In this document: positions 1-8,232 of the stretch, piece after piece
Position numbering within the stretch: the stretch's first letter is position 1
Layout of the letters: every line of letters begins with the position of its first letter
Assembly (NCBI GenBank): GCA_902554035.1
Contig: CACDMX010000001.1
Span: 1 to 58,242, forward strand
Direction of reading: 5' to 3'
DNA length: 58,242 nucleotides
Origin: an uncultured Pelagibacteraceae bacterium
Lineage (GTDB): Bacteria > Pseudomonadota > Alphaproteobacteria > Pelagibacterales > Pelagibacteraceae
Position numbers and translations under genes: made by a program
The notes under the pieces: model-generated
What the model saw: only the letters and a program-made list of their open reading frames with translations
The model's database searches: none
Told to the model about the DNA's origin: nothing

Positions 1-11
1 CAGCTAATATT

Positions 12-443
12 TTATAATTTTCTTTCATCATCTTCTTGTTCTTTTATATCCTCTGATTCTCCATCAATAAAATTTTGATCTTCTTTTACTTTTTTTGAGT
101 AGTTTTTACTAACATTTTTTAAAAAAAATTTCCTTGTTGGAGGAAAAATAATTAGCAAGCCTAAAAAATCAGTCGCAAATCCCGGTAAAATTAAAAGGAC
201 TGTAGCAAAAGCAAGAGCTGCTCCAGAAACTATTTCATAAATTGGAAGTTCATTTTTAACTAATTGCGACATGCCTGCTTTTAGGGTATTAAAACCTTCA
301 TACCTTGCATAAAGTACTCCAATGAAAGCAGTTAAAAAAATAAGCGCTATTGTTGATAATGCTCCGATTTGTGATCCAATTTTTATAAATAAGTAAATTT
401 CAATAATTGGAACACCAATTATTAATAATAATAGTGTGTTCAT
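12..443 (-). CDS. fxsA: FxsA family membrane protein
   Basis: Small cytoplasmic-membrane protein of the FxsA family; in E. coli FxsA affects exclusion of phage T7 by the F plasmid, but its normal role is unknown. The 143 residues show a hydrophobic N-terminus that starts with a run of Leu/Ile, a second segment near residues 27-45, and a pair near 70-100 holding the LPGFATDFLGLL-type turn typical of the family. The last 35 residues are a charged Lys/Glu/Asp tail. It starts at an ATG at 443 and is divergent from the Tim44-like gene. Only 11 bases lie beyond its stop inside the window. Confidence 0.88.
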   Translation of the reverse strand: MNTLLLLIIGVPIIEIYLFIKIGSQIGALSTIALIFLTAFIGVLYARYEGFNTLKAGMSQLVKNELPIYEIVSGAALAFATVLLILPGFATDFLGLLIIFPPTRKFFLKNVSKNYSKKVKEDQNFIDGESEDIKEQEDDERKL

Positions 444-466
444 TTGCCCACAGTGTAAATTGCCAG

Positions 467-495
467 TTGAAATAAAGCAACATAGTACATATTAT
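467..495 (+). promoter_or_regulatory. Candidate sigma-70-type promoter of the Tim44-like gene
   Basis: TTGAAA (467-472), a 17-base spacer and TATTAT (490-495) make a good -35/-10 pair. Transcription would be expected to begin about seven bases after the -10 box, that is at about 502, which is the A of the chosen ATG. The message would then have no leader. In DNA this AT-rich such boxes arise easily by chance, so this is only a candidate. Confidence 0.3.
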
Positions 496-501
496 CAAAT
501 A

Positions 502-1095
502 ATGAATTATAGTTTTGAATACATTGATATAATACTCCTGGCAATGATTGCTGGGTTTATTTTTTTAAGATTAAGAGGAATATTAGGCAAAAGGACAGGT
601 TTTGAGGGAAAAATAACCGAAAGTTTTGAAGAAGATTTTAAAAAAAACATAATTAAAAAAAATAATAAAGAAAACGAGTTCAATGAAGATGCTAAAAATG
701 ATTTTTTAAAAGGCGCAAGGATTGCATATGAGACAATAATCACAGATTTTAGCGACCATGATAACAAACTCACAGAAAGCAAACCTCTTCTAAGTAAAAA
801 AATATTCAATCAATTTAATCAGGCCCTGCAAGACAGAGATAAAAGAGGTCACTTTGCAGAAATTACTTTTATTGGCATAAAGACAGCTGAAATTAAAGAA
901 CATAAAAAAATAAATGAAATTCTAAAAGTTACAGTTGAATTCGTTAGTGAAATTATAACCTGCATTAAAGATAAGGATAAAAATATTGTTTCAGGAGACC
1001 CAAAAAAAATAAAAAAAATCTATGATACTTGGGTATTTTCAAGAGATACTCGTTCTTCCAACCCAAATTGGCTGCTAGAAGAAATTTTAACATAA
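502..1095 (+). CDS. Tim44-like domain protein
   Basis: Member of the Tim44/TimA family. In mitochondria Tim44 helps import proteins across the inner membrane; in alphaproteobacteria the homologue is membrane-anchored and its role is poorly defined. From the ATG at 502 the protein has 197 residues: one transmembrane segment near the N-terminus (about 8-22), a basic linker beginning RLRGILGKRTG, which is a family hallmark, a Lys/Asn/Glu-rich region, and the Tim44 fold from about residue 70 to the end. A longer frame opens at 436, but it would overlap the divergent fxsA start and add a non-family leader, so 502 is preferred. The next gene begins directly after the stop. Confidence 0.82.
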   Translation: MNYSFEYIDIILLAMIAGFIFLRLRGILGKRTGFEGKITESFEEDFKKNIIKKNNKENEFNEDAKNDFLKGARIAYETIITDFSDHDNKLTESKPLLSKKIFNQFNQALQDRDKRGHFAEITFIGIKTAEIKEHKKINEILKVTVEFVSEIITCIKDKDKNIVSGDPKKIKKIYDTWVFSRDTRSSNPNWLLEEILT

Positions 1096-1518
1096 TTGAA
1101 AAAAAAAATAACAAATAAAGATAGAAAAGACTGGGATGAATTTATTAGAAGTAATGATAAACTTTTTAATAAAGATCAATTATATAAAGAAATTAAAATT
1201 GAAAGAAATGAAACAAAGAAAATTGATTTGCATGGATATTCACTAGAAAATGCAAATAGTACTGTAAGCAAATATATAAAAAAGTACCATTCTCAGAATA
1301 TTAAAAAGTTAACTATTATTACTGGAAAAGGTTCAAGGTCAAATACACAAAGTAACCCTTATGTTTCTAAAGATCTAAGTATACTCAAACATTCAGTGCC
1401 TGAATTTATCAAATCCAGTCCTGAACTTATGAGATTAATTAAAGAAATTAATAAAGCTGATGATCAGGATGGTGGAAGTGGAGCAATCAATATTTATTTA
1501 AAAAAATTTAAAGAATAA
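1096..1518 (+). CDS. Smr domain protein (putative endonuclease)
   Basis: Smr (small MutS-related) domain protein of 140 residues. Smr domains nick or bind branched DNA or RNA; the cellular target here is unknown. The signature is visible: [11 protein letters not shown] (about residues 43-53) and ITGKGSRS (about 75-82), matching the DLHG and TGxG motifs. It uses a TTG start that directly abuts the stop of the Tim44-like gene, and no in-frame ATG exists before the domain, so the two are probably translated together. Its 3' end overlaps the convergent hslU end by 11 bases. The standalone form with an N-terminal charged stretch is usual for alphaproteobacteria. Confidence 0.82.
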   Translation: MKKKITNKDRKDWDEFIRSNDKLFNKDQLYKEIKIERNETKKIDLHGYSLENANSTVSKYIKKYHSQNIKKLTIITGKGSRSNTQSNPYVSKDLSILKHSVPEFIKSSPELMRLIKEINKADDQDGGSGAINIYLKKFKE

Positions 1519-2878
1519 ACTTAGATAAGTCTGTATCTTTAACTAATTCGCCTAAATTCTTTTTAACATACTCAGAATTAATCGTAATTGTTTTTCCCGA
1601 ATTATCTGTAGCTGTGAAACTTATATCATCCAAAACTCTTTCAATAATTGTATGAAGTCTTCTAGCTCCAATATTTTCAACTGTAGAATTAACTTCTGTA
1701 GCAAGATTTGCAATTGTATCAATTCCATCTTCAGTAAATTCTAGTTCAACATTTTCGGTCTTTAAAAGTGCTTTGTATTGTTTAATTAAAGAATTATCTG
1801 GTTCCTTTAGTATTCTTTTAAAGTCGTCACTTGTTAAAGCATCAAGTTCTACTCTAATTGGTAGTCGTCCTTGAAGTTCTGGCAAAAGATCAGATGGTTT
1901 TGCTAGCTGAAAAGCTCCTGAAGCTATAAATAAAATATGATCTGTTTTTATTGGTCCATATTTTGTACTTACTGTTGTTCCTTCTATTAAAGGCAACAAA
2001 TCTCTTTGAACGCCTTCTCTTGATACATCTCCTCCAGCACGATCAGTTCTTCCAGAAATTTTGTCAATTTCATCAAGAAATACTATCCCATTATTTTCTG
2101 TTGAATTTTTTGCAGCTTTTATAATTTTATCCTGCTCAATCAACTTGTCTGACTCTTCATTAATTAAAATTTCATGAGATTCTTTTACAGTCATTTTCTT
2201 TTTCTTTGGTTTATTTCCCATGGATTTACCAAGCATTTCTCCCAAATTTATCATACCTACATTTGCACCAGGCATACCTGGAATTTCAAATGATGGCATT
2301 GAACTATTTTCACTAACTGCTATTTCAATTTCATTGTCATCTAAATCACCATTTCTTAATCTTTTTCTAAAACTTTCTCTTGTTGCTATACTAGCCTTGT
2401 TTCCAACTAAAGCATCTAGAACTTTTTCTTCTGCATTTTTTTGTGCAATAGCTGAAACTTCTTTTCTTTTCTTAACCTTTTCCATTGCAATTGCTATCTC
2501 TAATAAATCTCTGACAATTTGTTCAACGTCTCTTCCTACATAGCCAACTTCTGTGAAACGTGTAGCTTCTACTTTTACAAATGGTGCTTCAGCTAGTTTT
2601 GATAATCTTCTTGAGATTTCTGTTTTTCCAACACCTGTTGGACCAATCATTAAAATATTTTTTGGCAAAACTTCATCTTTCATTTCGCCTTCAAGAGCCT
2701 GTCTTCTCCATCTATTTCTTAATGCTATTGCCACAGCTCTTTTAGCTTTATTTTGACCAACGACAAATCTATCAAGCTCTGAAACTATTTCCCTTGGGGA
2801 CAGCGAACTTATATAGGATTTATTTTCATCTACATTTTTATCCTTAGGTACAAGTGTAGTAACGTTAGAATTTTCCAT
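1508..2878 (-). CDS. hslU: ATP-dependent protease ATPase subunit HslU
   Basis: AAA+ unfoldase that feeds substrates into the HslV peptidase, forming the cytoplasmic HslVU (ClpYQ) protease used in protein quality control. Of 456 residues, Walker A GPTGVGKT lies at 79-86 and Walker B with DEID near 264-272. The intermediate I domain lies between them. The C-terminus ends in KFIL; the HslU C-terminal tail docks into HslV pockets. The N-terminus is about 10-15 residues longer than in E. coli HslU (443 residues). Its ATG shares one base with the hslV stop (TAATG), so the two are translationally coupled. Confidence 0.97.
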   Translation of the reverse strand: MENSNVTTLVPKDKNVDENKSYISSLSPREIVSELDRFVVGQNKAKRAVAIALRNRWRRQALEGEMKDEVLPKNILMIGPTGVGKTEISRRLSKLAEAPFVKVEATRFTEVGYVGRDVEQIVRDLLEIAIAMEKVKKRKEVSAIAQKNAEEKVLDALVGNKASIATRESFRKRLRNGDLDDNEIEIAVSENSSMPSFEIPGMPGANVGMINLGEMLGKSMGNKPKKKKMTVKESHEILINEESDKLIEQDKIIKAAKNSTENNGIVFLDEIDKISGRTDRAGGDVSREGVQRDLLPLIEGTTVSTKYGPIKTDHILFIASGAFQLAKPSDLLPELQGRLPIRVELDALTSDDFKRILKEPDNSLIKQYKALLKTENVELEFTEDGIDTIANLATEVNSTVENIGARRLHTIIERVLDDISFTATDNSGKTITINSEYVKKNLGELVKDTDLSKFIL

Positions 2879-3393
2879 TATATTTTCTCAATACTTATAT
2901 TTTCGTTTGTAAAAACACATATTTCAGAAGCTACTTTAATAGCTTTTTTTGCTATCTCCTCTGCGCTCAAATTTGTATCCATTAAGACTTTGGCTGAAGC
3001 AAGGGCATAATTTCCACCTGATCCAATTCCAATAACATCTCCTTCAGGTTCTAAAACATCGCCAGTACCAGAAATTATAAAGCTTTTTTCTTTATCACCA
3101 ATCGCCATTAACGCTTCTAATCTTCTCAAATATTTATCAGTTCTCCAATCTTTAGCTAGTTCAACAGCAGCCCTGGTCAAATTTCCAGCGTGTTTTTCTA
3201 ATTTGGACTCTAACCTTTCAAATAACGTAAGTGCATCTGCTGTTGATCCAGCAAATCCAGCAATCACATTTCTTTTCTCAATCTTTCTTACCTTGTTTGC
3301 AGTTTTTTTAATGACAGTATTTCCCATGCTAACTTGCCCATCACTAGCAACCACAACATCTTTATTCTTTCTTACCAAAACAATCGTTGTCAT
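2878..3393 (-). CDS. hslV: ATP-dependent protease peptidase subunit HslV
   Basis: Proteasome-beta-like peptidase of the HslVU protease. The 171-residue protein starts [10 protein letters not shown]; removal of Met exposes the catalytic N-terminal threonine. The [10 protein letters not shown] stretch (about 18-27) and the GFAGSTADA stretch near residue 46 match the family. It is the first gene of hslV-hslU and is divergent from hisB across 91 bases that hold an 8-bp inverted repeat. HslVU is heat-shock controlled in other proteobacteria, but I cannot identify a heat-shock promoter here. Confidence 0.97.
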   Translation of the reverse strand: MTTIVLVRKNKDVVVASDGQVSMGNTVIKKTANKVRKIEKRNVIAGFAGSTADALTLFERLESKLEKHAGNLTRAAVELAKDWRTDKYLRRLEALMAIGDKEKSFIISGTGDVLEPEGDVIGIGSGGNYALASAKVLMDTNLSAEEIAKKAIKVASEICVFTNENISIEKI

Positions 3394-3435
3394 AATAGTT
3401 AAATGGATATTATTTTTAATAGTTCAAGGGCCTTA

Positions 3436-3457
3436 TTAGTTATGTTGATATAACTAA
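3436..3457. promoter_or_regulatory. Inverted repeat between hslV and hisB (operator-like)
   Basis: TTAGTTAT (3436-3443) and ATAACTAA (3450-3457) are perfect reverse complements separated by GTTGAT. The site sits in the 91-base gap between two divergent operons, where no transcript should end, so a protein-binding site or an overlapping promoter element is more likely than a terminator. No regulator is identified. Confidence 0.35.
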
Positions 3458-3484
3458 ATAATGGGGATATACCTATAAAAAATT

Positions 3485-4075
3485 ATGAAGCGAAAAGCCA
3501 ATATCACAAGAAAAACAAAAGAAACATCTATCAAAGTAGATCTTAATATTGATGGCAAAGGTAAATATAAAATTGACACAGGAATTGGTTTTCTTAATCA
3601 TATGTTGGAACAATTATCAAAGCACTCTTCAATGGATCTGAGCGTAAAAGCCAAAGGAGACACACACATTGATTTACACCATACTACTGAGGACACAGGT
3701 ATTGCAATTGGAGAATGTTTAAAAAAAGCATCAAAAAATTTTATAGGTATAAAAAGATATGCACACGCCTTACTTCCAATGGATGAAACATTAACTAGAG
3801 TTGCAATAGATGTTTCAAACAGACCATATTTAATTTGGAATGTTAAATTGAAAGTAGAGAAATTGGGAGAGATGGACACAGAATTATTTAAAGAGTGGTT
3901 TCAAGCATTTGCACAATCAGCAGGTATTACTTTACATGTTGAAAATATTTACGGTGATAATAGTCACCACATAATAGAATCTTGTTATAAAGGACTAGCT
4001 AGGTCACTAAGGTCAGCGTTAGAATTAGATCCTAGAAATAAGAAAACTGTGCCATCTACAAAAGGTTCGTTATAA
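3485..4075 (+). CDS. hisB: Imidazoleglycerol-phosphate dehydratase
   Basis: Catalyses dehydration of imidazole glycerol phosphate to imidazole acetol phosphate in histidine synthesis. The 196 residues match the monofunctional enzyme, without the N-terminal phosphatase found in E. coli HisB. Metal-binding histidine clusters are visible: [13 protein letters not shown] near residue 61 and DNSHHIIES near 158. It is the first of five co-directional his genes (hisB-H-A-F-E). Thirteen bases separate it from hisH. Confidence 0.97.
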   Translation: MKRKANITRKTKETSIKVDLNIDGKGKYKIDTGIGFLNHMLEQLSKHSSMDLSVKAKGDTHIDLHHTTEDTGIAIGECLKKASKNFIGIKRYAHALLPMDETLTRVAIDVSNRPYLIWNVKLKVEKLGEMDTELFKEWFQAFAQSAGITLHVENIYGDNSHHIIESCYKGLARSLRSALELDPRNKKTVPSTKGSL

Positions 4076-4087
4076 ATAAAAGAATTA

Positions 4088-4714
4088 ATGAAAGTCGCGA
4101 TAGTCGATTATAATTCGGGGAATATAAGCTCCGTAATAAACTCCTTTAAGGAAGTTGCTAAAGATAAAGTAAGTATTGAAGTAACCTCAGATATAAAGAA
4201 AATTAAATCTAGTGACAAAGTAGTTTTGCCAGGACAAGGTTCGTTTAAGAGTTGTGTAGATGCTTTAAAAAAAATCAATGGTCTTACAGAAACACTTAAC
4301 GAATTTGCAATTAAAAAAAAAAAACCACTCCTAGGTATTTGTGTTGGCTTACAAATGTTTGCTGATATCGGCTATGAAGAAACTGAAACAAAAGGATTTG
4401 GTTGGATTTCAGGCAAAGTCTCAAAAATAGATAATAAAAATGGAAAATTTAAACTTCCTCATATTGGTTGGAATGAAATAAATATACTGAAAGATAGTAT
4501 AATTTTTAAAGGTATAGAAAAAAATTCACATATGTATTTTGTTCATAGCTATGAATTGATCCCTGAAGATAAAACTGTAATTTCAGCAACAACAGATTAT
4601 TCATCAAATATTGTTTGTTCTATTGAAAAAGAAAACATCTTTGGAACTCAATTTCACCCAGAAAAGAGTGATAAGATGGGACTTAAAATAATTGATAATT
4701 TTATAAATTTATAA
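4088..4714 (+). CDS. hisH: Imidazole glycerol phosphate synthase, glutaminase subunit
   Basis: Class I glutamine amidotransferase subunit that makes ammonia for HisF. The 208 residues contain the nucleophile Cys85 in GICVGLQ (the usual motif is GICLGMQ) and the His190-Pro-Glu192 pair in QFHPEKS, completing the Cys-His-Glu triad. The oxyanion-strand PGQGSF lies near residue 48. The hisA ATG follows its stop with no spacer. HisH and HisF form the heterodimer that produces imidazole glycerol phosphate and AICAR, linking histidine to purine synthesis (purH is at 13852). Confidence 0.97.
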   Translation: MKVAIVDYNSGNISSVINSFKEVAKDKVSIEVTSDIKKIKSSDKVVLPGQGSFKSCVDALKKINGLTETLNEFAIKKKKPLLGICVGLQMFADIGYEETETKGFGWISGKVSKIDNKNGKFKLPHIGWNEINILKDSIIFKGIEKNSHMYFVHSYELIPEDKTVISATTDYSSNIVCSIEKENIFGTQFHPEKSDKMGLKIIDNFINL

Positions 4715-5431
4715 ATGAAAATTTTTCCAGCAATAGACATTAAAGATAAAAAATGTGTGAGGTTAGTTAAAGGAAACTTTAATAATAAAACTGAATATGA
4801 AATATCTCCAATTGAACAAGCTGAAAAATATAAGAATCATGGCTTTAAAAATTTACATATTGTTGACTTAGATGGAGCCTTAACCGGGGAAACCATTAAT
4901 ATAGATATTATTCAAAATATAGTTAGTAAATATGACTTTAAAGTGCAGATAGGTGGTGGCATTAGAAATTTTGAAAGTATTAAAAAATACACTGATGTTG
5001 GGGCTGATAAAGTAATTTTAGGAAGTGCAGCAATTAAAAATAAAAATTTTTTAAAAGAAGCATGTGAAAAATTTCCAAACAAAATTGCTTTAGGCTTAGA
5101 TGCCAAAGATGGATACTTGTCAGTATCTGGTTGGAAAGAAACATCTAATCAATTGGTATTGGATTACTTAAAAGAAATAAATGATTATGGTGTTAGTAGG
5201 CTAATTTATACTGATATAAATCAAGATGGTATGAAACAAGGTCCAAATTTTGATGAAACATTGAAAGTTGCCGAGATATCAAATTGTCCTGTGATTATAT
5301 CAGGAGGAGTATCATCATTAAAGGATATTCAAAAAGCCGAAACTTTGGAAAATATTGAAGGCATTATCGTTGGTAAAGCTATCTATGATGGTGATATTAT
5401 ATTAGAGGAACTAGTAAGAGAAGATGCTTAA
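4715..5431 (+). CDS. hisA: ProFAR isomerase (HisA)
   Basis: Phosphoribosylformimino-5-aminoimidazole carboxamide ribotide isomerase, a (beta-alpha)8 barrel of 238 residues. Catalytic Asp8 is in [10 protein letters not shown], and the second acid is in YTDINQDGM in the second half of the barrel. Phosphate-binding glycine loops are GGGIR (about 80) and SGGVSS (about 195). It overlaps the start of hisF by 8 bases, implying coupled translation. The half-barrel similarity to HisF is normal, as the two share ancestry. Confidence 0.96.
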   Translation: MKIFPAIDIKDKKCVRLVKGNFNNKTEYEISPIEQAEKYKNHGFKNLHIVDLDGALTGETINIDIIQNIVSKYDFKVQIGGGIRNFESIKKYTDVGADKVILGSAAIKNKNFLKEACEKFPNKIALGLDAKDGYLSVSGWKETSNQLVLDYLKEINDYGVSRLIYTDINQDGMKQGPNFDETLKVAEISNCPVIISGGVSSLKDIQKAETLENIEGIIVGKAIYDGDIILEELVREDA

Positions 5432-6179
5432 AAATAGAATAATTCCCTGTTTAGATGTTAAGAATGGTCGTGTTGTTAAGGGTATCAATTTTGTTGATCT
5501 TAAAGATGCTGGAGATCCTGTTGAGCAAGCTAAAATCTATAGCGATGGTGGAGCTGACGAAATTTGTTTTTTAGATATTACCGCTTCTAATGAAAATAGA
5601 AATATTATTTTTGATGTTGTAGAAAAAACTTCAAAGAAATGTTTTGTACCTTTAACTGTTGGCGGAGGAATTAGAAGTATAGAAGATATAAATAAATTAC
5701 TTAATTGTGGTGCAGATAAAGTTTCAATTAATACAGCTGCAGTTGAAAATTCAAAAGTTGTTGTTGATAGTTCAAAAAAGTTTGGATCTCAATGTATTAT
5801 TGTTGCAATTGATGCAAAAAGAACTGAAAATAGCTGGGAGGTATTTACTCATGGCGGAAGAAATAAAACTGGAATCGATGCAATAGAATTTGCAAAAAAA
5901 ATGGAACAAAGTGGGGCAGGAGAGTTACTAGTTACATCTATGGATAAAGATGGCACAAAATCCGGATATGATATTGATTTAATGTTTAAAATATCTTCAA
6001 AAGTAAATATACCATTAATTGCTTCAGGGGGAGTTGGAAATTTGGATCATTTAGTAGACGGTATTAAGCTAGGAAATGCCAGTGCAGTTTTAGCAGCTTC
6101 TATATTCCATTTTGGAACATATACAATCAAAGAAGCTAAACAATATTTAAATTCTAAGAAAGTTCAGGTAAGATTATAA
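5424..6179 (+). CDS. hisF: Imidazole glycerol phosphate synthase, cyclase subunit
   Basis: Cyclase subunit that uses HisH-derived ammonia to make imidazole glycerol phosphate and AICAR. This (beta-alpha)8 barrel of 251 residues carries Asp11 in [15 protein letters not shown] and the second catalytic Asp in [13 protein letters not shown]. Phosphate loops are VGGGIRS and ASGGVG. The length matches the family. It overlaps hisA by 8 bases and is followed by hisE after one base. Confidence 0.97.
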   Translation: MLKNRIIPCLDVKNGRVVKGINFVDLKDAGDPVEQAKIYSDGGADEICFLDITASNENRNIIFDVVEKTSKKCFVPLTVGGGIRSIEDINKLLNCGADKVSINTAAVENSKVVVDSSKKFGSQCIIVAIDAKRTENSWEVFTHGGRNKTGIDAIEFAKKMEQSGAGELLVTSMDKDGTKSGYDIDLMFKISSKVNIPLIASGGVGNLDHLVDGIKLGNASAVLAASIFHFGTYTIKEAKQYLNSKKVQVRL

Positions 6180-6180
6180 A

Positions 6181-6453
6181 ATGTTGAAAGACTTAGAGGA
6201 ATTAATTAATTTAATAAGGGAGAGAAAAAAAAATCCCAAAGAAAATTCATATACAAACAAGCTATTAAATAATAAAAAATTAAGTTTAGAAAAAGTTAAC
6301 GAGGAAATTCAAGAACTAGTTGAGTCAATTGAGAAAAATTCAAATAAAATCCACGAAGCTGCAGATGTCATTTACCATCTTTTTGTTTACTTAGAAGCAA
6401 ATCAAATTAAAATTGAAGATATAATTGAAGAATTAAACAAAAGAAAAAAGTGA
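6181..6453 (+). CDS. hisE: Phosphoribosyl-ATP pyrophosphatase
   Basis: Hydrolyses phosphoribosyl-ATP to phosphoribosyl-AMP, the second histidine step. This is a short all-alpha protein of 90 residues in the MazG-like fold, with the acidic helix EEIQELVESIE and the EAADVIYHLFVYLE motif that binds magnesium. It is the standalone form; no hisI (phosphoribosyl-AMP cyclohydrolase) is fused to it or present in this window, so that step must be encoded elsewhere. Confidence 0.92.
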   Translation: MLKDLEELINLIRERKKNPKENSYTNKLLNNKKLSLEKVNEEIQELVESIEKNSNKIHEAADVIYHLFVYLEANQIKIEDIIEELNKRKK

Positions 6454-6459
6454 AATTTT

Positions 6460-6798
6460 ATGGGAAAGATAAAAATTATTTTTTTTATAATATTAGCCTT
6501 TGTTATTTATAAAGGGGTAGTAGCATTTAAGAATTTTGAGATCGGAGTTGGTGAAAGGGTTGCAATGCTTGAAGAAGAATCAGGCTTCACAAAAGAAGGG
6601 GAAGTAATAGGTCTTATTATGTACCTGGATGGTGAAATGCAGGAACATCTTTATGCTCCATCAAAATCAAAATGCCTAAAAATGAAAGAAATTGCAGAGG
6701 AAACTTCTTATGCGGATTATGAATGTACCGTTGTGTTGGCAGTGTTACAGGGAAATAAAATACTAAGTATTATTGAGGAGATTGAGGTCATCGAATGA
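6460..6798 (+). CDS. Small membrane-anchored protein, function unknown
   Basis: I do not recognise this 112-residue protein. It has one hydrophobic segment (about residues 4-20) with Lys before it, then a soluble, acidic domain with two cysteines (in KSKCLKM and YECTVV), which could form a disulphide if the domain is periplasmic. It starts 6 bases after hisE and overlaps the HIT gene by 4 bases (ATGA), so it is probably co-transcribed with the his genes. The coding reality is supported by the coupling at both ends. Confidence 0.7.
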   Translation: MGKIKIIFFIILAFVIYKGVVAFKNFEIGVGERVAMLEEESGFTKEGEVIGLIMYLDGEMQEHLYAPSKSKCLKMKEIAEETSYADYECTVVLAVLQGNKILSIIEEIEVIE

Positions 6799-7160
6799 AA
6801 TATGATGATAACAATATATTTGCAAAAATTTTAAGAGGTGAAATTCCTTGTAAAAAAATTTATGAAGATGAATTCGTTTTGTCATTTCATGATATTAGTC
6901 CTCAAAAAAAAATTCATGCTCTAGTTATTCCAAAAGGACAGTATGTAGATTTAGATGACTTCTCATCAAATGCATCATCGGAGGAGATTGTTGGTTTATT
7001 GAAAGGGATTAATGTTGTGGCAAAAAAATTAGGTATATCAGTAGATACTGGCAAGGGTTATAGGGCGCTCACAAATATAAGCGAGCACGGTGGGCAAGAA
7101 GTGCCACATTTACATTTTCATTTATTTGGAGGTGAAAAAATTGGCAAGATGGTTTCATGA
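6795..7160 (+). CDS. HIT family (HinT-like) nucleotide hydrolase
   Basis: Histidine triad protein, probably a purine nucleoside phosphoramidase of the HinT branch acting on AMP conjugates. Of 121 residues, the active-site triad is HLHFHLF with His105, His107 and His109; the N-terminus IFAKILRGEIPC is the usual family opening. It overlaps both neighbours by 4 bases, within a run of genes that continues from the histidine operon. Confidence 0.93.
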   Translation: MKYDDNNIFAKILRGEIPCKKIYEDEFVLSFHDISPQKKIHALVIPKGQYVDLDDFSSNASSEEIVGLLKGINVVAKKLGISVDTGKGYRALTNISEHGGQEVPHLHFHLFGGEKIGKMVS

Positions 7161-7669
7161 TAGAAAGAGTTTCAAGAAATTATTTAGAGATAAAATCGCT
7201 GAGCGATTTAAATGAGGTCACAAAACCTTCTCATGAGTATTCTATTGAGCTAGTAAAGCCAACAGATTTTCAACTTAATAAATTTTTTTATAAACAAATA
7301 GGAAAAAAATATTATTGGAGGGATAGATTAGAGTGGTCTGATCAAACATGGATAGAATATGTTTCTAACAAAAAATTATCTACATATATTTTAAAAGAAA
7401 AAGAAGAAATCGTCGGATATGTTGAACTAATTATTCATAGCTCTGAGAAAGAGGCTGAAATTGCATATTTTGGTATTTTAGAAAACTATTTTGGAAAAAA
7501 ACTAGGTGGCTATCTTTTAAGTCAAGCAATTAAAAAATCCTTTGAACAAAATGTAAAACGTGTTTGGCTTCACACATGTTCTTTAGATCATAAAAATGCT
7601 CTACAGAATTATATATCAAGAGGAATGGCAATTTTCAAATCAGAAATATTAAAAACAAAGATTGCCTAA
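7157..7669 (+). CDS. GNAT family N-acetyltransferase
   Basis: Predicted acetyl-CoA-dependent N-acetyltransferase of 170 residues; the substrate is unknown. The core strands EIVGYVELIIH and EAEIAYFGILENYFGKKLGGYLLSQAI (in two parts) hold the acetyl-CoA pyrophosphate-binding loop, here GKKLGG near residue 115. It starts in a 4-base overlap with the HIT gene and ends in a 4-base overlap with the convergent lolA gene, the two stop codons being interlocked in CTAA. Confidence 0.85.
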   Translation: MIERVSRNYLEIKSLSDLNEVTKPSHEYSIELVKPTDFQLNKFFYKQIGKKYYWRDRLEWSDQTWIEYVSNKKLSTYILKEKEEIVGYVELIIHSSEKEAEIAYFGILENYFGKKLGGYLLSQAIKKSFEQNVKRVWLHTCSLDHKNALQNYISRGMAIFKSEILKTKIA

Positions 7670-8232
7670 TTTATTTTTCTTTTTGGAATTTTAAAAATTT
7701 TTCTATTGATTTCTTGGTTTGTTTTTATCTTAGATATAAATGTTATAGCTAAATTTTGATAAATATCTTCCGTTTGCCACCCAATCAAATTATAGTTTTT
7801 ACTATTAAAATAAATGTTAATTTTATTATTTTGATTAATTATTGTAAAATTATAGTATTTATTCTCAATATTCCTAAAATCGAGATCTTCAATTTTATTA
7901 ATTAAAAAATTTTTATCTAGTATTAATTCTAAAGGTGTTTTGTTGAGTGGATAGAGATAATAACTGCTTTTATTTTTATTTGTTATTACTAAAATTTTTC
8001 CATTGGACACCATAATTTTTTGTTTTTTATTGTCATATTTGCAAAAAATTTTTTTGGGATACTCAATTGTACACTCTCCCACTTCAAGAAAATCATTTAT
8101 TCTTTGCTCAAAATTAAAAGTAATATTTTTAGTATTTTTTAAATTTAAAATAATTTTTTCCTTGATTGACGCTTTAAGTGGTTTAATAAAAAAAACAAAA
8201 ATTAATAAAAAAATAGATATTTTTTTCGTCAT
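7666..8232 (-). CDS. lolA: Outer-membrane lipoprotein carrier LolA-like
   Basis: Periplasmic chaperone that takes lipoproteins from the inner membrane to the outer membrane. The 188 residues begin with a signal peptide (Lys-rich start, hydrophobic core ISIFLLIFVFFI, likely cut after LKA), then ITFNFEQRI, the typical LolA opening strand. The sequence is highly divergent and AT-driven (Lys, Asn, Ile rich). Assignment rests on that strand, the size and the position directly after ftsK, a common alphaproteobacterial pairing. It overlaps the ftsK stop by 4 bases. Confidence 0.85.
   Translation of the reverse strand: MTKKISIFLLIFVFFIKPLKASIKEKIILNLKNTKNITFNFEQRINDFLEVGECTIEYPKKIFCKYDNKKQKIMVSNGKILVITNKNKSSYYLYPLNKTPLELILDKNFLINKIEDLDFRNIENKYYNFTIINQNNKINIYFNSKNYNLIGWQTEDIYQNLAITFISKIKTNQEINRKIFKIPKRKIN

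Noticed and set aside
1-11. Gene end upstream of fxsA
   Set aside because: Eleven bases are too few to support any feature.
436-501. Longer start for the Tim44-like protein
   Set aside because: It would add a Cys-rich leader not seen in the family and overlap the start of the divergent fxsA gene; the ATG at 502 begins just before the membrane segment.
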